A DNA stretch of 64,000 nucleotides. It comes from Climacium dendroides (lineage: Eukaryota > Streptophyta > Bryopsida > Hypnales > Climaciaceae). The notes below the pieces were generated by a model. It was given only the letters and a program-made list of their open reading frames with translations. It made no database searches and was not told the DNA's origin. Position numbers and translations under genes: made by a program. Shown one piece after another: positions 60,416 through 64,000 of the stretch (the stretch's first letter is position 1; every line of letters starts with the position of its first letter). The DNA lies in NCBI GenBank assembly GCA_950106755.1, contig OX467087.1, positions 6,700,047-6,764,046 on the forward strand, given 5' to 3'.

Positions 60416-62594
60416 ATTGTTTTACCTACTACTATACCACTTGTATAAATAACTTCTCTCCTCATTCACTAATATCCTCATCTATTTGATAATTGGAGCT
60501 AATTGGAATATCTGAATGTTCTCTTATTACTTTGACATCAAACTTCAAAGTTCACTTCTCTTTGCTTATATTTAGTAAAATTGATTAATTCGTCAATTAA
60601 TGGGATTAACTAAAATTGAAGTACTTGATTATTATAGAGGTTTCCACTACACTCTCACTACTTGAGTCCTGACATCTTTGGCGAAGTTCACACACTCTGA
60701 CCATGCATTGTACCTATATGCCCCTACTAATTCCAGGACGGTTAATAGACTGGTTTGGTCACTGTGGAGCGGCCTTCCGGAGGGCTCAGAATTTCTCTAA
60801 TGTGATCAACTTCACTAGATTTGGGTCTTTAGGGACATGTTTCTCAAGTCTATGTGGCCCATGTTTATACTAGTGATCTTTTTGTTTTAGTTTTTTAAAG
60901 ACATCCTATTACTAATTATTGGTGTTCTATCGTGATGAACTTTAGAAGTGAATACATCTCTATTAATAGTGGGGTTAGAATTTTCCACCTCCACTAGAAC
61001 ATGTTTTTTCCCCCAACTGCTAAAACCGATTAAGAAATTACATTATTTAGTCTTTTCATCCAAATTCCAATTAGTTTTAGCTAAATTGCAAATACATGGC
61101 AATCACATGTAAACATAACTTAGTAACACTCGATAAGAGATAAATGTAACTCTCATATTTGTATCTTTTTTGCAATTTAAATCTTCAATGATTTCATGCA
61201 TGAATTTGAAATATTTGCTACATAAGACATTAGACTAGTTGTTCCAAAGCTAACCTTGCCAAAGGATCTCTTAATATTAGTTTCATTTTGTGTTTTGTTA
61301 ACTCCCAAGCTAAAAGATCTAGTTTATGACTTCTCTAAATGCAATTTTTTACTATACTTTCTTATTTCAACATAAGATGAGGAGCCATGTGAAGGAAAAT
61401 TGCATTGAGAATGATATCTAGTATTATGTTATCTACAATGTTATTTATCACATTGGTGAATTCATAGTAATTCTCATTTTTTAGTTGGTGATTAGAATTC
61501 ATATTGACAATTTAATGTAATTTTAAATACTAATTTTGTGCAAGTTGTACTATCTTACTACTAATTTTTTTGGGGGGGTGCAAATGTAGTTGACAATTGA
61601 TGCTCGTTTTGCTATTCAATGTTTGTAATAAGTGGTAAAAATACTAAAATTCATTATTACAATAGTGTAGTGTGAATAACAGTATTGAAGAGATACAACT
61701 TCTCATTAACACATATCATATGTGTAATCTAACTTTCCCTTGAACTAGCTTTATAGATTGATTGAAGTAGTAGGTCCACTTTAGATTGGAGTTTAATTCA
61801 CTTCTCTATTTTTGGATTGAATTCAATTTTGAAGCTTGAATTTGTTCTATTTGAACTAGTGATGAGAAAATTATGGAGAATCTCCTTTTTCAGGCAATTT
61901 AAACATCTTTTTTATAAAATATCTTATAGAATCCATTTTTTAATTGAATTTTTAAATTAAAAAAATAACTTGACAAGGTCAAATTTACTTGGTTGAACAA
62001 TCATACCATTGGAATTACTCTATTTTAGTTTTCTACTTAGAGGTACTCATAGTTCAATTATCTCTTCAATCTTTAATTTACTGCTATTTAATAATTTTTT
62101 AATAAGTGAAAATTAAATATTTTTCTATTGAAATTATTTTTCTAGAATCTCAACTTAGTTTTTCAACAATTCAAAATAGAAAATCCTCAAGAAAATCAAA
62201 ATCAATAGTATAAAAATTTTATACTAACATTATTCAAAGTTAAAAATTCTAGTTGGTGAAGGTGTAAGAAAAACTTATTTTCTTCACTTCAAATGCAAAT
62301 ATATTGCAGTTCATGTAGTCAAAGTTTCTAAAATTCTATCTACATTTTTGTACTAGCGTAGTACAAAAACCTATGGTTAAATATGCAAAAAAAATTCAAA
62401 TTTTTTGCTCTTTGCTATTGAAATGGCAACTTCAAGTAGACTTTGATGGAAAAAAGGCCTTGAGACTTTAAAGATTAATCAAATTTATAAAAAACAATCC
62501 ACATAGCAGTACCATTTAAATGAATGATACTTTTGAATACAAGAATACCAACAATTCAAGAAATTACAATATTGAAATTTTATAGCATATACTA

Positions 62595-64000
62595 CTATCT
62601 TAATAAACCTCTCCTATAATTTGAAACTAGTTTAATTCCTTCCCAACGTATGGGTGTATTATGAATACTATCAAAGGCAATGGGAATCCCACTTTCTTCC
62701 ACATGTCCAAGAAGGCATGTCCACGAGCACCGTATTCTATTACTTCTAGTAGCAACCTTATACATACCTCGATCCCTATTTTGTAATTCTAGTATGTTTA
62801 GAAATACATGTCCTTCATAAGGTTCATCTCCATCCATGCCCTCACTAGGACCAACATCTGGTAAATGTTGTGGCAAAATCACTTCTCTTATAACAACAAT
62901 GTCCACTTTCAATGGTTCTTCCTTATTTTGACGACAATACATGATGTCTGAAACTTGTGGCCATGGTGGACAATACCCTGGTTCTCCCATCTTCACCAAA
63001 TGCTTACGAACAGTTACATCAGACAGTTCAAGGGCTACAATTGCATCTGTCCTATGTGGAATAGGTTGATCCATGAACTTATGAAGAAGTACATTAATTG
63101 GTCGACAATCGTCTCCTCTATGAAACACAGGCTTTGGTTTTAGGAGCACCATTGATGAATATTCTGATAGCATCGGTGTAGGAATTGATGAAGTACTTGG
63201 GATCTACATAATTCAACGTACATGTGATAATTAGGCATTCAATTCCATAATGAAAACTCAATCATCTATTGTATTATCTCTTTATATGTAAAATTTTAAA
63301 ATAATCACAATTTCCAACATCTAATATGAGCAAGGTTTTTGAAATCTTGTGAAATAATAGTTTTGTTGGTTACCTGTTTGAAGAATCTAGCATGGAAAAA
63401 CAATCTGTGATGTCCCATGAACTCATGAATGAAGAACATTGAAATTTTTGCTTTGTAGGTTGAGTACCCTAATTCTGATAGTGAATCTAAGTTATGGCCA
63501 TCTTCTGTTGCAATGACATGATCACCTACTCTATAATGAATTCCACGAAAAATAACAAATGAAATTTTTTCAATTACATTTGAAAACTCTTCTTCTGTGT
63601 CATTATTGAGTATTCCTTCTTCTCTCCAATATTTACGCATATATCTCTCAACACTTGAGCTCATTTGTTTCATGTTTCCATGTTTCCACCCTACTGAAAT
63701 ACCTTTCAGTTGAATGAGTTCCCTACATGGACAATGTGGCAATAATATATGCAATCTTTCTAACCTCTTTGCATCCATTATTGAATTGGTAAGGATGATT
63801 CTTTTCTCATGAGACTTTGGGCATATATAATGGTCTATACCTGCATTATGTTCACAAGTCAATCAGATAATACATATGGCACTATGCTATTATGAATTGT
63901 AATTTCAACATAAAAAAAGCATAGTATTTCTATCATGTATGTAATTCATGTCAAACAATTAATGTAATACCTCCTTGTCCACCTGGTCGATGATGTATTG
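62595..64000 (-). CDS. 3' part of an unrecognised multi-exon gene, runs off the window
   Basis: Minus-strand exons 64000(partial)-63971, 63840-63374 and 63203-62595, with GT-AG junctions and matching phases, encode at least 365 residues ending at 62595. The middle exon has a Cys/His-containing start (DHYICPKSHEKR), a basic stretch and an IHYRVGDHVI segment followed by a possible beta-rich region. The last exon has CPPWP and LLGHVEESG motifs. I do not recognise a family; a BAH-like fold for the RVGDHV region, or the C-terminal part of a large transposon protein, are guesses. No stop or frameshift interrupts the three exons. Confidence 0.55.

Larger units (their letters stand above)
57830..62594. 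other. AT-rich intergenic DNA
   Basis: No gene supported. Apart from the foldback family at 58105-58380 and 59933-60415, nothing recognised. A short GC-richer island is present at about 60660-60800 with no reading frame of note. Confidence 0.55.

Overview
The window is nuclear DNA of a land plant. Genes are split by many short GT-AG introns, intergenic DNA is very AT-rich (long A/T runs and an AT microsatellite), and the conserved genes are plant types: an AAE19/AASDH-like acyl-activating enzyme with a PQQ propeller, a kinesin-14, and a plant laccase whose exon sizes (152, 93+152=245, 129 bases) fit the pattern I recall for plant laccases. I cannot name the species. A seed-free plant (lycophyte, fern or bryophyte) is my guess, mainly because several open frames match no family I know from seed plants.

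Layout. 29-7970 (+): a complete 16-exon AAE19-like gene that splices in frame to 1190 residues. 7971-20357: about 12 kb of AT-rich DNA with no supportable gene but several repeats (two MITE-like elements, foldbacks, copies of a dispersed repeat). 20361-30418: a candidate 10-kb DNA-transposon unit with a GC-richer left end (about 20361-21000) and right end (about 30230-30418), GAGCA...TGCTC termini and a TAA at both flanks. It holds a two-exon Myb/SANT-like transposon protein gene (+), an array of 42-43-base hairpin units, and a broken Mutator/FAR1-type transposase (-). 30419-35668: mostly empty, with a degenerate tandem repeat before the next gene. 35669-39192 (+): a ten-exon kinesin-14, 731 residues. 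39193-47319: AT-rich DNA with two well-bounded MITE-like elements and an AT microsatellite. 47320-52751 (+): a complete nine-exon laccase, 607 residues, with a MITE in intron 1 and a foldback in intron 8. 52752-55003: small tandem repeats. 55004-55912 (-): a small three-exon gene with internally duplicated exons. 56072-57220 (-): a zinc-ribbon open frame of unknown function. 57221-62594: AT-rich, with a foldback family. 62595-64000 (-): the 3' part of an unrecognised multi-exon gene.

The genes do not form a pathway. AAE19, the kinesin, the laccase and the small genes look like independent single-copy genes separated by transposon-derived DNA. All exon models were joined by hand from splice sites and reading phase. 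AAE19 (3573 coding bases), the kinesin (2196), the laccase (1824), the Myb-like gene (1863) and the three-exon gene (492) each come out as whole numbers of codons, which supports the junctions. RNA genes, CRISPR arrays and prokaryotic signals were not seen.
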